Below are positions 35,795-44,179 of a stretch of DNA of 64,000 nucleotides, piece after piece. How positions within the stretch are numbered: position 1 is the first letter of the stretch; every line of letters starts with the position of its first letter. This DNA comes from Flavobacterium terrisoli (GTDB lineage: Bacteria > Bacteroidota > Bacteroidia > Flavobacteriales > Flavobacteriaceae): assembly GCF_030167905.1 (NCBI RefSeq), contig NZ_JARGNA010000010.1, positions 124,001 to 188,000 on the forward strand, in the 5' to 3' direction. The notes under the pieces are model-generated. The model worked only from the letters and a program-made list of their open reading frames with translations, had not been told where the DNA came from and made no database searches. The position numbers were made by a program, and so were the translations under genes.

Positions 35795-36370
35795 TTATGC
35801 AAATAGTCCTTTAACATTAGCCGCAAATAATTTAACAGCAATGGCGAGTAAAACCACACCGAAAACCTTTCTGATAATGCTCAGCCCGTTTTTACTAAGC
35901 ATTTTTTCAATTTTGGAAGAAGATTTAAGGACCAGATAGACCAAAATAATATTTAAAAAAATAGCTACAATAATGTTGACAGATTGGAATTCGGCACGCA
36001 ATGAAAGCAAAGTCGTCATCGTTCCTGCACCGGCAATCAAGGGAAAGGCAATCGGGACAATAGAAGCGGAATTGGCTTCTTCGTCCCTATACAATCGAAT
36101 CCCGAGTATCATTTCAAGTGCCAGAAAGAACAATACAAACGAACCTGCAACGGCAAATGAATTGGCATCAATCCCAATTAATTTCAGGATTTCTTCACCC
36201 ACAAAAAGAAATGCAATCATGATTCCGGCCGAAACCAAAGAGGCTTTCTCAGATTGAATGTGGCCAAACTTTGTCCTCAAATCGATAATCACCGGAATGC
36301 TTCCAACGATATCAATCACGGCAAAAAGTACCATCGTGGCTGTCGCTATTTCTCTAAAGTCTAAATTCAT
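35795..36370 (-). CDS. MarC-family integral membrane protein
   Basis: The product has 191 aa and about six transmembrane segments. MarC features include FAVIDIVGSIPVIIDL near the start, FLALEMILGIRLYRDEE, VPIAFPLIAGAGTMTTLLSL and the closing RKVFGVVLLAIAVKLFAANV. The name comes from the mar region, but MarC proteins do not confer multiple antibiotic resistance and their substrate is unknown. The start at 36370 is favoured by a -7 box at 36386-36393, which overlaps the longer candidate start. Confidence 0.88.
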   Translation of the reverse strand: MNLDFREIATATMVLFAVIDIVGSIPVIIDLRTKFGHIQSEKASLVSAGIMIAFLFVGEEILKLIGIDANSFAVAGSFVLFFLALEMILGIRLYRDEEANSASIVPIAFPLIAGAGTMTTLLSLRAEFQSVNIIVAIFLNIILVYLVLKSSSKIEKMLSKNGLSIIRKVFGVVLLAIAVKLFAANVKGLFA

Positions 36371-36385
36371 GATATTTATTTTTTG

Positions 36386-36393
36386 CAAAATTA
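36386..36393 (-). promoter_or_regulatory. -7 promoter box of MarC gene
   Basis: TAATTTTG on the minus strand, 15 bases before the ATG. It overlaps the alternative start at 36388. Confidence 0.55.
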
Positions 36394-36428
36394 GGTTTTT
36401 AATGATTCACTTAAGCCAATTTCATTTG

Positions 36429-36436
36429 TACTTTTG
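36429..36436 (+). promoter_or_regulatory. -7 promoter box of DUF3109 gene
   Basis: TACTTTTG, 31 bases before the ATG and divergent from the MarC promoter. Confidence 0.55.
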
Positions 36437-36467
36437 CATCCCGAAGTATCGGAATTAAAATCAGACC

Positions 36468-37040
36468 ATGTTTCAGTTAGGCAAAACCATAGTATCCGAA
36501 GATATCCTCGAAAAAGATTTTGTGTGCAATCTTTCGGCTTGTCACGGCGCTTGTTGTGTGGATGGCGATGCCGGTGCGCCATTGACCCAGGAGGAAACCA
36601 AAATCCTGGAAGAAATTTATCCAAAAGTAAAACCATTTCTGCGCAAAGAAGGCATTGAAGCCATCGAAGCACAAGGCGTTTGGGTTGTGGGCACCGATCA
36701 GGATTTGGAAACACCATTGATTGACAATAAAGATTGTGCCTATGTGATTTTTGATGGGAAAACCGCACTTTGTGGTATTGAGCAAGCGTATAACCAAGGC
36801 ATTATCACCTGGAAAAAACCGGTTTCCTGTCATTTATACCCAATTCGCGTTAAAGATTTCAGCGAATTTGCCGCGGTGAATTATGACCGTTGGGACATTT
36901 GCAGTCCGGCCTGTTCTCTCGGAAAAGAATTGGAAGTACCGGTTTACAAATTTGTCAAAGAAGCTTTGATTCGGAAATTTGGTTCAGCATGGTATGCCGA
37001 ATTGGAAAAAGTAGCCGAAGAGTTGAAAAATGGAAAGTAA
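36468..37040 (+). CDS. DUF3109 cysteine-rich protein
   Basis: The product has 190 aa. It has at least eight Cys residues in characteristic positions: [18 protein letters not shown] near the start, [30 protein letters not shown] and [11 protein letters not shown]. This pattern is that of the DUF3109 family, related in layout to YkgJ-type metal or Fe-S binding proteins. No signal peptide is present, so it should be cytoplasmic. The function is unknown. It is divergent from MarC and ends in a terminator shared with the tRNA. Confidence 0.85.
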   Translation: MFQLGKTIVSEDILEKDFVCNLSACHGACCVDGDAGAPLTQEETKILEEIYPKVKPFLRKEGIEAIEAQGVWVVGTDQDLETPLIDNKDCAYVIFDGKTALCGIEQAYNQGIITWKKPVSCHLYPIRVKDFSEFAAVNYDRWDICSPACSLGKELEVPVYKFVKEALIRKFGSAWYAELEKVAEELKNGK

Positions 37041-37046
37041 ACAATA

Positions 37047-37082
37047 AAAAAAAACCGAAATCAAATGATTTCGGTTTTTTTT
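37047..37082. terminator. Bidirectional terminator between DUF3109 gene and tRNA-Ala
   Basis: The stem ccgaaatca/tgatttcgg (9 bp, two-base loop) is flanked by a run of nine A on the left and eight T on the right. It serves the plus-strand gene and the minus-strand tRNA. Confidence 0.85.
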
Positions 37083-37083
37083 G

Positions 37084-37157
37084 TGGAGAATACCGGATTC
37101 GAACCGGTCACCTCTTGCCTGCCAGGCAAGCGCTCTAGCCAAATGAGCTAATCCCCC
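37084..37157 (-). tRNA. tRNA-Ala (anticodon GGC)
   Basis: Read on the minus strand, the acceptor GGGGGAT pairs with ATTCTCC, including the alanine identity pair G3-U70, with discriminator A73. The D-arm is GCTCATTTGGCTAGAGC. The anticodon arm is CTTGC-CTGGCAG-GCAAG with GGC at 34-36. The T-arm CCGG-TTCGAAT-CCGG is intact. The CCA end is not encoded; CAA follows A73. A -7 box and a matching -33 element precede it. Confidence 0.97.
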
Positions 37158-37172
37158 GTTTTTTGGAGAGGA

Positions 37173-37205
37173 CAAATATACTTATTTTAGTTTTATTTGT
37201 ACAAA
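37173..37205 (-). promoter_or_regulatory. Full promoter of tRNA-Ala (-33 and -7)
   Basis: On the minus strand TTTG (37202-37205) and TATATTTG (37173-37180) are separated by 21 bases, matching the Bacteroidota -33/-7 arrangement. The -7 box ends 16 bases before the mature tRNA 5' end. Confidence 0.7.
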
Positions 37206-37303
37206 TTATACTTAAGATAAATTTTTATTAAATTAATGTGAATTATTTTTAGTAAACTTGCATAATTTTTAACAAACCGTAAACTAAACAACTACAATCA
37301 TTT

Positions 37304-39109
37304 ATGAAAAAAATTACACTCCTATTGACATTTCTTTTAGTGTCTGTTATTTCCGAAGCACAAATTATCGCTTCACAAAACTTCAATACTTCCCTTGGCT
37401 GGACTTCAAGCACTGCAGGTGCATGGGCTAGAAGAACCACTGGCGGCGCTCCTGCTTGTTCGCCTTTTTCCGGTACAGGTATGGCTCGTTTTAATTCTTA
37501 CGATTTGGCTGCCGGAACCACTGCAAGATTAACTTCGCCTGCAATAGCTTTTGCTGGTGCAACTTACAGGGTAAAATTTAAAATGTTCAGGGACAACGCT
37601 TATGCAGGTGATGCTGATAGCGTGAAATTGTATTACAATACTACCGGTGGTGCTGGTGGAACATTGTTTGGGACTGTGAATCGTTCCAGATCATTAGCTC
37701 CAACTGAAACTGAAGATGGATGGTACTCTTATTCTTTTGATATCCCTGGAACACCTAATGGTAATGGATACATTCACTTTTTAGGAACTTCACAGTATGG
37801 AAACAATATATTTATTGACGAGATTACTATTGAACAAATTCCTGCTATCGATGGAGAATTAAGATTGATGAATGTAAATTCATATGTGCCTGTTGCGGCT
37901 ACCTCTGTTTCGGGATCATTTAAAAATTCAGGATCTACAACAGTAACTTCTTTTGAAGCAAACTGGCAAGCTGATTCAGGAACCATTTACACACAAACAT
38001 TCAGCGGTTTGAACATCGCTGCCGGACAAACCTATAATTTCACACAAACTGATTTATGGAATACCACACCGGGACTTTATTCTTTAAAACTTTGGATTAG
38101 CAATATTAATAATGCCGGGAATGATGCTGACGCGACAAATAATTTAATTACAAAACCAGTTTCTGTATACAGCAATACTTCAACCCGTTTTGCTCTTTAT
38201 GAAAAATTCTCAAGTTCAACTTGTGGTCCATGTTATTCTTTTAACACCAATAGTTTTAATAATTTCTTAGCCGCTCATGAAGAAGAGTTCGCATTCATTA
38301 GCTATCAGGTAAACTGGCCTGGAGCAGGAGATCCTTATTATACAACGGAAACAGGAACAAGAGTAGGTTACTATGGAATTAGTGGTGCACCAACATTATT
38401 GGTTGACTCAAAAGACGGTACAAACAATGAGGTAACCGGTAATTTCAACTCTAGTACAGAATTGGCAACCAAATTGACTCAGGCAACTGCTGTTCCTTCT
38501 TATTTTACTATCGCGGCTTCAAAAACTTTAACCGGAAGCACCATGGATGTTCAGGTGGCTGTTACTCCATTTGTTACAGGAACCTATAAATTATATGCAG
38601 CGGTTGTAGAAAAAAACACCTACAACAATGTTGCGTCAAATGGTGAAAATGAATTTCACAATGTAATGATGAAAATGATGCCTGATGCTAATGGAACTAC
38701 ACTTTCCTGCGTTCATGATGTAGTATCGGTAACTAATTTACAAGTAGATTTAAGCGCTACAAATATCGAAGAATTATCAGATTTGGAAGTTGTTGTATTT
38801 GTTCAAAATCCGGCTACTAAAGCAATCATGCAGGCAAAATATGCTTCAGATGAGGCATTGGCAACACCTGACTTCAGTACGGTTTCGAAAATCAAATTGT
38901 ATCCAAATCCATCAACCGGAATCGTTAGAATCTCGACAGACATTCCTGTTGACATTCAAATTACAGATGTTACAGGTAAACAAGTTTTAACTGTTTCTCA
39001 AGCTACAAGCGAGACTGTTATTGATTTATCAGCGATGCAAAATGGCGTATACTTTGCCAAAATTACTGGCGAAAACGCTACAAAAACACAAAAAATCTTA
39101 TTACAATAA
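37304..39109 (+). CDS. Secreted Omp28-type thioredoxin-fold protein with T9SS sorting domain
   Basis: The product has 601 aa. A signal peptide (MKKITLLLTFLLVSVISEAQ) is followed by a carbohydrate-binding-like or MAM-like beta domain (about residues 20-185) and an Ig-like repeat (about 190-290). Then comes an Omp28-type domain with a redox CGPC motif (C307-C310, context YEKFSSSTCGPC) and a PTLLVDSKDG segment. It ends with a type A T9SS sorting domain (last 75 residues, YPNPSTGIVRI). It would be an extracellular or surface thiol-disulfide protein. It is followed by another T9SS cargo gene and faces a redox gene group on the other strand. Confidence 0.82.
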   Translation: MKKITLLLTFLLVSVISEAQIIASQNFNTSLGWTSSTAGAWARRTTGGAPACSPFSGTGMARFNSYDLAAGTTARLTSPAIAFAGATYRVKFKMFRDNAYAGDADSVKLYYNTTGGAGGTLFGTVNRSRSLAPTETEDGWYSYSFDIPGTPNGNGYIHFLGTSQYGNNIFIDEITIEQIPAIDGELRLMNVNSYVPVAATSVSGSFKNSGSTTVTSFEANWQADSGTIYTQTFSGLNIAAGQTYNFTQTDLWNTTPGLYSLKLWISNINNAGNDADATNNLITKPVSVYSNTSTRFALYEKFSSSTCGPCYSFNTNSFNNFLAAHEEEFAFISYQVNWPGAGDPYYTTETGTRVGYYGISGAPTLLVDSKDGTNNEVTGNFNSSTELATKLTQATAVPSYFTIAASKTLTGSTMDVQVAVTPFVTGTYKLYAAVVEKNTYNNVASNGENEFHNVMMKMMPDANGTTLSCVHDVVSVTNLQVDLSATNIEELSDLEVVVFVQNPATKAIMQAKYASDEALATPDFSTVSKIKLYPNPSTGIVRISTDIPVDIQITDVTGKQVLTVSQATSETVIDLSAMQNGVYFAKITGENATKTQKILLQ

Positions 39110-39117
39110 TACCTATG

Positions 39118-39145
39118 GGCAGGAAATTCAATTGAATTTCCTGCC
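39118..39145. repeat. Perfect 28-bp palindrome between T9SS genes
   Basis: The arms ggcaggaaattcaa and ttgaatttcctgcc abut with no loop. It lies just after the 37304 gene. Only a weak T-rich stretch follows, so it is probably a weak terminator or an mRNA-stabilising hairpin between the two T9SS genes. Confidence 0.6.
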
Positions 39146-39164
39146 TTATTAAAACAACACTATC

Positions 39165-39887
39165 ATGAAGAGAATTTTACCTTTAGTTTTCATTTTTATC
39201 GGAATTACAAGTTATTCCCAAATTTCCTTATCAAGACACAATGGAACTCCAATTACAGACGGTCAGGTAATTGCATTTAATACCATTGCTTTTCCTGCTG
39301 CCGAAATGGATTTTTATGTTAGAAATTTATCTACTACTACAACTACCAATGTAAAAGCAATTTGCGAATCATTGGTAAACACCGACGGAAGCGGCTTTGA
39401 GTTTTGTTTTGGAAACGAATGCCTTTCTTATGTTGAAGAAGGAGAAAGATATCCAAGCACACCTGTAGTATTGGGTCCAAATGGCGTAAATGGAGATTTT
39501 GACCATTTCCTGAATACCACTGCCGGTGCCGGCACTCAGGACTATGTTTTCAGATTTTATCAAATCAACGGAAGTGGTGTTGAAGTTGGCAATTCAATTA
39601 CGATGACTTACAGATATGATGCTACTTTATCTGTTGATGACATCAATCAATTGGAAACTTCAGGCGTAATCGTTAAATCTACTTTGGTTAGCAATGAATT
39701 GTCTTTAGACGTTCTTACTCCAAGCCAAATGGATATGTTTGATATAACAGGGAAATTGGTAAACAACAAAAAATTGCAATACGGATTGCAAACGGTTAAC
39801 GTTTCAAATCTAAGCCGTGGTGTTTATGTTTTGAAATTCACTTCTGCGGAAGGAAGAGTTTCTACCAAAAAAATCTTGAAGGATTAA
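39165..39887 (+). CDS. T9SS cargo protein of unknown function
   Basis: The product has 240 aa with a signal peptide (MKRILPLVFIFIGITSYSQ). A beta-rich domain occupies about residues 20-150 with a conserved pair of Cys in ICESLVNTDGSGFEFCFGNECLSY. A T9SS type A sorting domain ends it (VFDITGK-like MFDITGKLVNN, then LSRGVYVLKF, KKILKD). The domain family was not recognised. It is likely in one operon with the Omp28-type gene upstream (55-bp gap with a palindrome). Confidence 0.78.
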   Translation: MKRILPLVFIFIGITSYSQISLSRHNGTPITDGQVIAFNTIAFPAAEMDFYVRNLSTTTTTNVKAICESLVNTDGSGFEFCFGNECLSYVEEGERYPSTPVVLGPNGVNGDFDHFLNTTAGAGTQDYVFRFYQINGSGVEVGNSITMTYRYDATLSVDDINQLETSGVIVKSTLVSNELSLDVLTPSQMDMFDITGKLVNNKKLQYGLQTVNVSNLSRGVYVLKFTSAEGRVSTKKILKD

Positions 39888-39905
39888 TTCTTCATACTGT
39901 TTTAT

Positions 39906-39936
39906 AAAAAAGGCTCCAAAATTTGGAGCCTTTTTT
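39906..39936. terminator. Bidirectional terminator before diheme cytochrome gene
   Basis: The stem aaaaaaggctccaaa/tttggagcctttttt (15 bp, one-base loop) lies between convergent genes. Confidence 0.9.
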
Positions 39937-39937
39937 A

Positions 39938-41017
39938 TTATAATGAATTGATCCAGTCTTCTATGAGTTCGACTCCTTCATCATGCCTTATGGTTCTTCC
40001 TAATGGCGGCATCATATAGAAATTATCCGTTTCTGTATTGACTCTGTAATGAAGTATCGATTGGCCAACATTATTTCGATAAACGATTTTCCCAACATAT
40101 CCTGCCAAGGAATGCTCAGCTGGCATTCCAACACCCATATTCTCTATATCTGTCGTTAAATTAAAGGCAAACCTTAAACCAAAGTGATCCGCTTCGCCAT
40201 CATCTTTGTGACAATGGGCACAATTGACATCGAAATAGGAACGCACTCTCAAATCTAAGGGTTTAGACGCATCTTTATAATCAACAACGGCTGTAATGCT
40301 GTTTGGCAAATTATCTTCCAAATAACCAAACTGAATTAGTTTTTTCAATTGGTTTTTTGTTCCATTGGCATAACTAAAGTTGCTGTTCAGATTTTGAGGC
40401 TTTATCCCGATAGGCGTTGCGCCACCGCTCAATAAGCCGTGACATCTGTTACAATCAACCATTGCTGACGGAATCCTGTAATTTATACTTCTGATTACAT
40501 CATTTTCATCGCGCCAGGAAACTGCCGTTTCAGAACCCGCTATGGTTAAAAAAGCTTCTGTTTGTTCATCATTCCACACATATTCCACAAAAATCCATCC
40601 GTCATTTTGGCGAATCATAAGCCTTGTTTCGATTATTCTCGTGGTATTCCCGGGCTGAACATTATTGTAATAGAAATTTTTGATAAGCGCTGATCCAACC
40701 GGAAGGTTTAGTACATTTCCGTCGCCGTCATAAGTCGCTTTGAGTCCGTTTGGCAACCAAATAAAACGCTTCTTTTGGGCATAATCAGAAAAGAGCTCAC
40801 TGATTGGTTTATAGGGCAAAACACCATAGGAAGGCTTTTGATCTTTTAAATCGCCCTCAAAAAAATGGTAATCCGAAAGCTTAGGATAAGGAACCTCATT
40901 CAGGTTTAACTCAACCGGCGATACTTGTATAGGGGTATAATCGTCTTTATTACAAGAAATAAAAAAACACAAAATTCCCAGTAAAAAAAGTCCCTTTATG
41001 TTTTTTAAATTTTTCAT
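39938..41017 (-). CDS. SO2930-type diheme cytochrome c lipoprotein
   Basis: The product is a 359-aa lipoprotein. The signal sequence has its lipobox Cys at residue 22 (LCFFISCNKDD). Two heme-c motifs are C189-N-R-C192-H193 and C266-A-H-C269-H270, with an axial Met in MMPPLGR. The body (FSDYAQKKRFIWLPNG) fits the SO2930 diheme family described in Shewanella and Bacteroidota. It is probably in the outer membrane or periplasm and could pass electrons to or from the thiol proteins encoded beside it. It is last in a three-gene minus-strand operon. Confidence 0.85.
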   Translation of the reverse strand: MKNLKNIKGLFLLGILCFFISCNKDDYTPIQVSPVELNLNEVPYPKLSDYHFFEGDLKDQKPSYGVLPYKPISELFSDYAQKKRFIWLPNGLKATYDGDGNVLNLPVGSALIKNFYYNNVQPGNTTRIIETRLMIRQNDGWIFVEYVWNDEQTEAFLTIAGSETAVSWRDENDVIRSINYRIPSAMVDCNRCHGLLSGGATPIGIKPQNLNSNFSYANGTKNQLKKLIQFGYLEDNLPNSITAVVDYKDASKPLDLRVRSYFDVNCAHCHKDDGEADHFGLRFAFNLTTDIENMGVGMPAEHSLAGYVGKIVYRNNVGQSILHYRVNTETDNFYMMPPLGRTIRHDEGVELIEDWINSL

Positions 41018-41018
41018 T

Positions 41019-42692
41019 TTAGAAAGAGGTGTTTAGTGATAACGACACTCCGGAACTTTCAGGAACATTTCTGCAAACACCACCTACACAAACTAGTCCT
41101 CCGCGTTGTCTGCCATAACTCAAAGCAATTCGGGTAGAATTTTTTCTGAAAGCTCCGCCTAAATTGTAGTAATGATTTTGCTGGTATTCTAAATCGTTGC
41201 CATAATTATACAAATCAGTTACATAGCATGACCATTTAGAGTTGATGTTGAACTCAACCGTTGAAGCAGCCCAATTTTTCTTGTCGTAATCTGCCCACAT
41301 GTGCTCTCCAACAACACGTAAAGAGCGTATTGCTGTAAATTTATAAGTTGCTTCTGCCGCCAAAACATTGGTACGTATCTCGCCGTCTGTTCCTTCAACC
41401 ATTTTTTTGTTATAATATTGATTGATATAACTAAAAGCGGATTGCCATTTGTTGTTCCATTTTTTGGTAATCTCAATATTGTAATCGGTGTAATATCTTT
41501 TTCCAAAACTCAGGAAATCGGTCTCATAATTCTGCGGATTAAAAATATAGTATGTACCGCTCAAAGCATTCCAGTTAGAACAGTTGAAAGCGATTTTCAT
41601 TCCGTTTTTCCCGCCAAGTGCTGTTCCTTTCTTTATATCATAAAAAACATCAATCTGTCCGCCAATTTCACCTGCTTTGACCAAATCCTGATCGGCTAAA
41701 AATACGCTTGGTTGTGCCTGATACACATAAATGTTGGCCAAATTATAATGCTGTTGTTTGGTCAAACTCGGAATAAAATTCATTATCCTGTCATTAAACT
41801 CATTGCCTTTAGCGCCTCTTTCAGAAAAGAAACTCATGTTTTCCAATCTTCTGAAAGTCGCATCAATACCAAATCCCTTTTTGGAATACCCGGTGTTAAG
41901 AAGCAAAGCGCTTCCCGGTTTTACCAATCGGTTGTTTACCTGATTGGTCACCTGAACAACGGCGTCCTCTGATTTATAATTCATTTCAGTAGAAGCATAA
42001 AACGAATTGTGGGTGAAGTTTATTCTTCCGGCGACGCCATAAGTCAGATTATTGAAATCCTGTACCGGGAGATTTGTTTTTTCATCTCTTCCAACATAAG
42101 AAAACCCTAGAGTCAAATCTGAAGTCTGGAATTTGAAAATTGTTTTTAAATCAAACTCTAAATCCGCTCCATAAATGTCGCTTCTGGCTACATCAAAACC
42201 GGTTCTTTGTCTTCCGTAAAGGGTTTTTATGGTAATATAATTTACCGGTTTGAAGATTATTCTTCCACCGCGCAAAGCATTATTTATGCCCAATGCTCTG
42301 TCTTCCCAGCTTCTCAACAATAATCCGCTTCCAAACTGCTCATAAAAATACCCCGCTGTGATATCAATTTTCTCTGTTTTAAATTGAACAAAATATGTTG
42401 CCACATTGGTTCCGTTGTACTTTGGGTTCATGTTTAGCAAAGCGTTTTGCTCATAACTTTCCCCTTGGATTCCGGCGGACCAGTTTTTGTATTTATAATT
42501 CAGAAACAGGTAATTGTTAGACCTAACCGGATCTTCAGGATGTACGGTTGGATTATTGAACTCATCTTTCAGTCCTTTGTCGTTCAGATACCATTGGGCA
42601 TTCGATTCGAATCCGCCAGAGAAAACACCACTGTTTTGTGAAAATGAAATGACAGGTAATAATAGGAAAAGAAAATAAATTGCTTTTTTCAT
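41019..42692 (-). CDS. Outer-membrane beta-barrel protein (DUF6029-like)
   Basis: The product has 557 aa and a signal peptide (MKKAIYFLFLLLPVISFSQ). Its start, GVFSGGFESNAQWYLND, then the pattern of alternating strands and the C-terminal SLSLNTSF, fit the DUF6029 family of Bacteroidota outer-membrane proteins. It starts directly at the end of the TlpA gene and ends one base before the cytochrome gene, so the three are one operon. It is likely the membrane-embedded part of a redox or transport unit. The substrate is unknown. Confidence 0.78.
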   Translation of the reverse strand: MKKAIYFLFLLLPVISFSQNSGVFSGGFESNAQWYLNDKGLKDEFNNPTVHPEDPVRSNNYLFLNYKYKNWSAGIQGESYEQNALLNMNPKYNGTNVATYFVQFKTEKIDITAGYFYEQFGSGLLLRSWEDRALGINNALRGGRIIFKPVNYITIKTLYGRQRTGFDVARSDIYGADLEFDLKTIFKFQTSDLTLGFSYVGRDEKTNLPVQDFNNLTYGVAGRINFTHNSFYASTEMNYKSEDAVVQVTNQVNNRLVKPGSALLLNTGYSKKGFGIDATFRRLENMSFFSERGAKGNEFNDRIMNFIPSLTKQQHYNLANIYVYQAQPSVFLADQDLVKAGEIGGQIDVFYDIKKGTALGGKNGMKIAFNCSNWNALSGTYYIFNPQNYETDFLSFGKRYYTDYNIEITKKWNNKWQSAFSYINQYYNKKMVEGTDGEIRTNVLAAEATYKFTAIRSLRVVGEHMWADYDKKNWAASTVEFNINSKWSCYVTDLYNYGNDLEYQQNHYYNLGGAFRKNSTRIALSYGRQRGGLVCVGGVCRNVPESSGVSLSLNTSF

Positions 42693-43172
42693 TTATTTGA
42701 GTGATTTTAATTTTTCAAGCAATTCGACTTCATTTCCGGGCACATATCCATTTTGAACATGTACAATTTTATTGTTTTTTACAACTATGGTATACGGAAC
42801 GTTTACGATGGACAGCGCTCTTTTCAAATCCTGATTGGAATCCAGGAGTATGGCAAAATTCCATTCTTTTCCGCTGGTTAATGGCTTTACTCTTTTTTGT
42901 GTTCTTGAATCATCGATAGAGATTGCGACAACTTCAAAATTCACATCTTTTTTCCATTCATTTTGCACATCATTGATTTCATCCAACTCATTGATGCAAG
43001 GTGTGCACCAGGTTGCCCAAAAAGAAAAAACATACAACTTGTCTTTCTCGGAATAATCTTTGGTTAGTGATACTTTTTTCCCTTCTAAGTTGGCAAGGGT
43101 AACATCGGGTAGATTGGTCTGCGCATTTAAATTTAATCCTATTAAAAATGCGCAAATAATAAATTTAGTCAT
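42693..43172 (-). CDS. TlpA-family thiol-disulfide oxidoreductase
   Basis: The product is a 159-aa periplasmic thioredoxin-like protein. A signal peptide spans about residues 1-17 (MTKFIICAFLIGLNLNAQ). The redox motif is W55-C56-T-P-C59 in FWATWCTPC, and the cis-Pro region is IVNVPYTIVV. It should reduce disulfides or supply electrons to cytochrome maturation or to the neighbouring Omp28 proteins. The start at MTKF was preferred over an upstream start that would add a 28-residue basic extension and hide the signal peptide. Confidence 0.88.
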   Translation of the reverse strand: MTKFIICAFLIGLNLNAQTNLPDVTLANLEGKKVSLTKDYSEKDKLYVFSFWATWCTPCINELDEINDVQNEWKKDVNFEVVAISIDDSRTQKRVKPLTSGKEWNFAILLDSNQDLKRALSIVNVPYTIVVKNNKIVHVQNGYVPGNEVELLEKLKSLK

Positions 43173-43272
43173 GGTTTGGTAGTTATTTTGCACAAATAAA
43201 TGAATAATGCGATAGAATATGAAATTTTTTTCATTTTTTTGCATTACAATGTTCATTTTGAAACGAATAATT

Positions 43273-44103
43273 ATGAAAAAATCAATTTACCTAAGCTTAT
43301 TCTTCCTTTCAGCCCTTTTCATCTCTTGTGGTGATACTAACGTAGTTGAAAATATTCCTGACGGTGGTGTAGATGCTCCGCCTATTGCCGGCTATTTCAA
43401 AAAAAGAGTTTTGATTGAAGATTATACCGGTACATGGTGTGGAAACTGTACCCGTGTGGCTTATGCCATTGATCAGGTAAAAGCCCAAAGTGATAAAGTG
43501 GTTACGGTTGCCATTCACAACGGGAATGACCCTTATCATTTTGAAGGCATTGCACCGCTTAAAAATTTAATTTCTCCCGATTATCCATTGGCTTTGCCGG
43601 TTTCCCGATTGAATAGAATGAACGTTTGGACATTCCCTGAACCAACCAACACACAGGAAGCTATAGATTTAACCGGAAACAATTCAGGTTTAGGTCTTGC
43701 CATGAGCTCAACCATTGAAAACGGAATGGTGAACCTTGATGTAAACATGAAATTCGCCTTGAATTTTTCTAATTTGAAATTGGTGGTTTATTTATTGGAG
43801 GACAATCTTGTATACATGCAACGCAATTATACTACTTATTATGATGCCGTAAATCCTATTCCGGCCTATACGCACAATCATGTATTAAGAAGCTCAATGA
43901 CCGATATTCTTGGAGATGCCATCACCGAAAACACAACGGCAGGAAGCACCGTAACAAAGCATTTTTCTATTCCGGTTCCGGCGAATGTGGCCAATGCCGC
44001 CAACATTAATTTTGTGGCGTTCCTTGTAGGCAATGACAATGTTGCAATAAACGCAAGAGCTGCTGAAGCAAATGAAGAACAGGAATTTGAAGAAAATCCA
44101 TAA
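43273..44103 (+). CDS. Omp28-type lipoprotein with CGNC redox motif
   Basis: The product is a 276-aa lipoprotein with lipobox Cys 19 (LFISCGD). The Omp28-like thioredoxin domain has C56-G-N-C59 in IEDYTGTWCGNC, and a barrel-like or Ig-like second half. It is divergent from the TlpA-barrel-cytochrome operon (100 bp apart) and resembles the T9SS protein at 37304. It is probably a surface or periplasmic thiol-disulfide carrier. The start at 43273 gives a lipoprotein signal; the longer frame from 43219 does not. Confidence 0.8.
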   Translation: MKKSIYLSLFFLSALFISCGDTNVVENIPDGGVDAPPIAGYFKKRVLIEDYTGTWCGNCTRVAYAIDQVKAQSDKVVTVAIHNGNDPYHFEGIAPLKNLISPDYPLALPVSRLNRMNVWTFPEPTNTQEAIDLTGNNSGLGLAMSSTIENGMVNLDVNMKFALNFSNLKLVVYLLEDNLVYMQRNYTTYYDAVNPIPAYTHNHVLRSSMTDILGDAITENTTAGSTVTKHFSIPVPANVANAANINFVAFLVGNDNVAINARAAEANEEQEFEENP

Positions 44104-44120
44104 TATTTAATTTGAAAAAT

Positions 44121-44153
44121 AAAAGGTTGCTCAAAAGGCAACCTTCTTTTTTT
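44121..44153 (+). terminator. Terminator after Omp28 lipoprotein gene
   Basis: The stem aaggttgc/gcaacctt with a seven-base loop is followed by ctttttttg. Confidence 0.75.
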
Positions 44154-44156
44154 GCG

Positions 44157-44164
44157 TAAATTTG
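44157..44164 (+). promoter_or_regulatory. -7 promoter box of enoyl-CoA hydratase gene
   Basis: TAAATTTG, 15 bases before the ATG and directly after the upstream terminator. Confidence 0.6.
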
Positions 44165-44179
44165 TATAAACTTTTTAAA

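Noticed and set aside
37084-37157. tRNA-Ala as an attachment site for an integrated element
   Set aside because: No integrase, no repeat of the tRNA end and no unusual gene content follow on either side.
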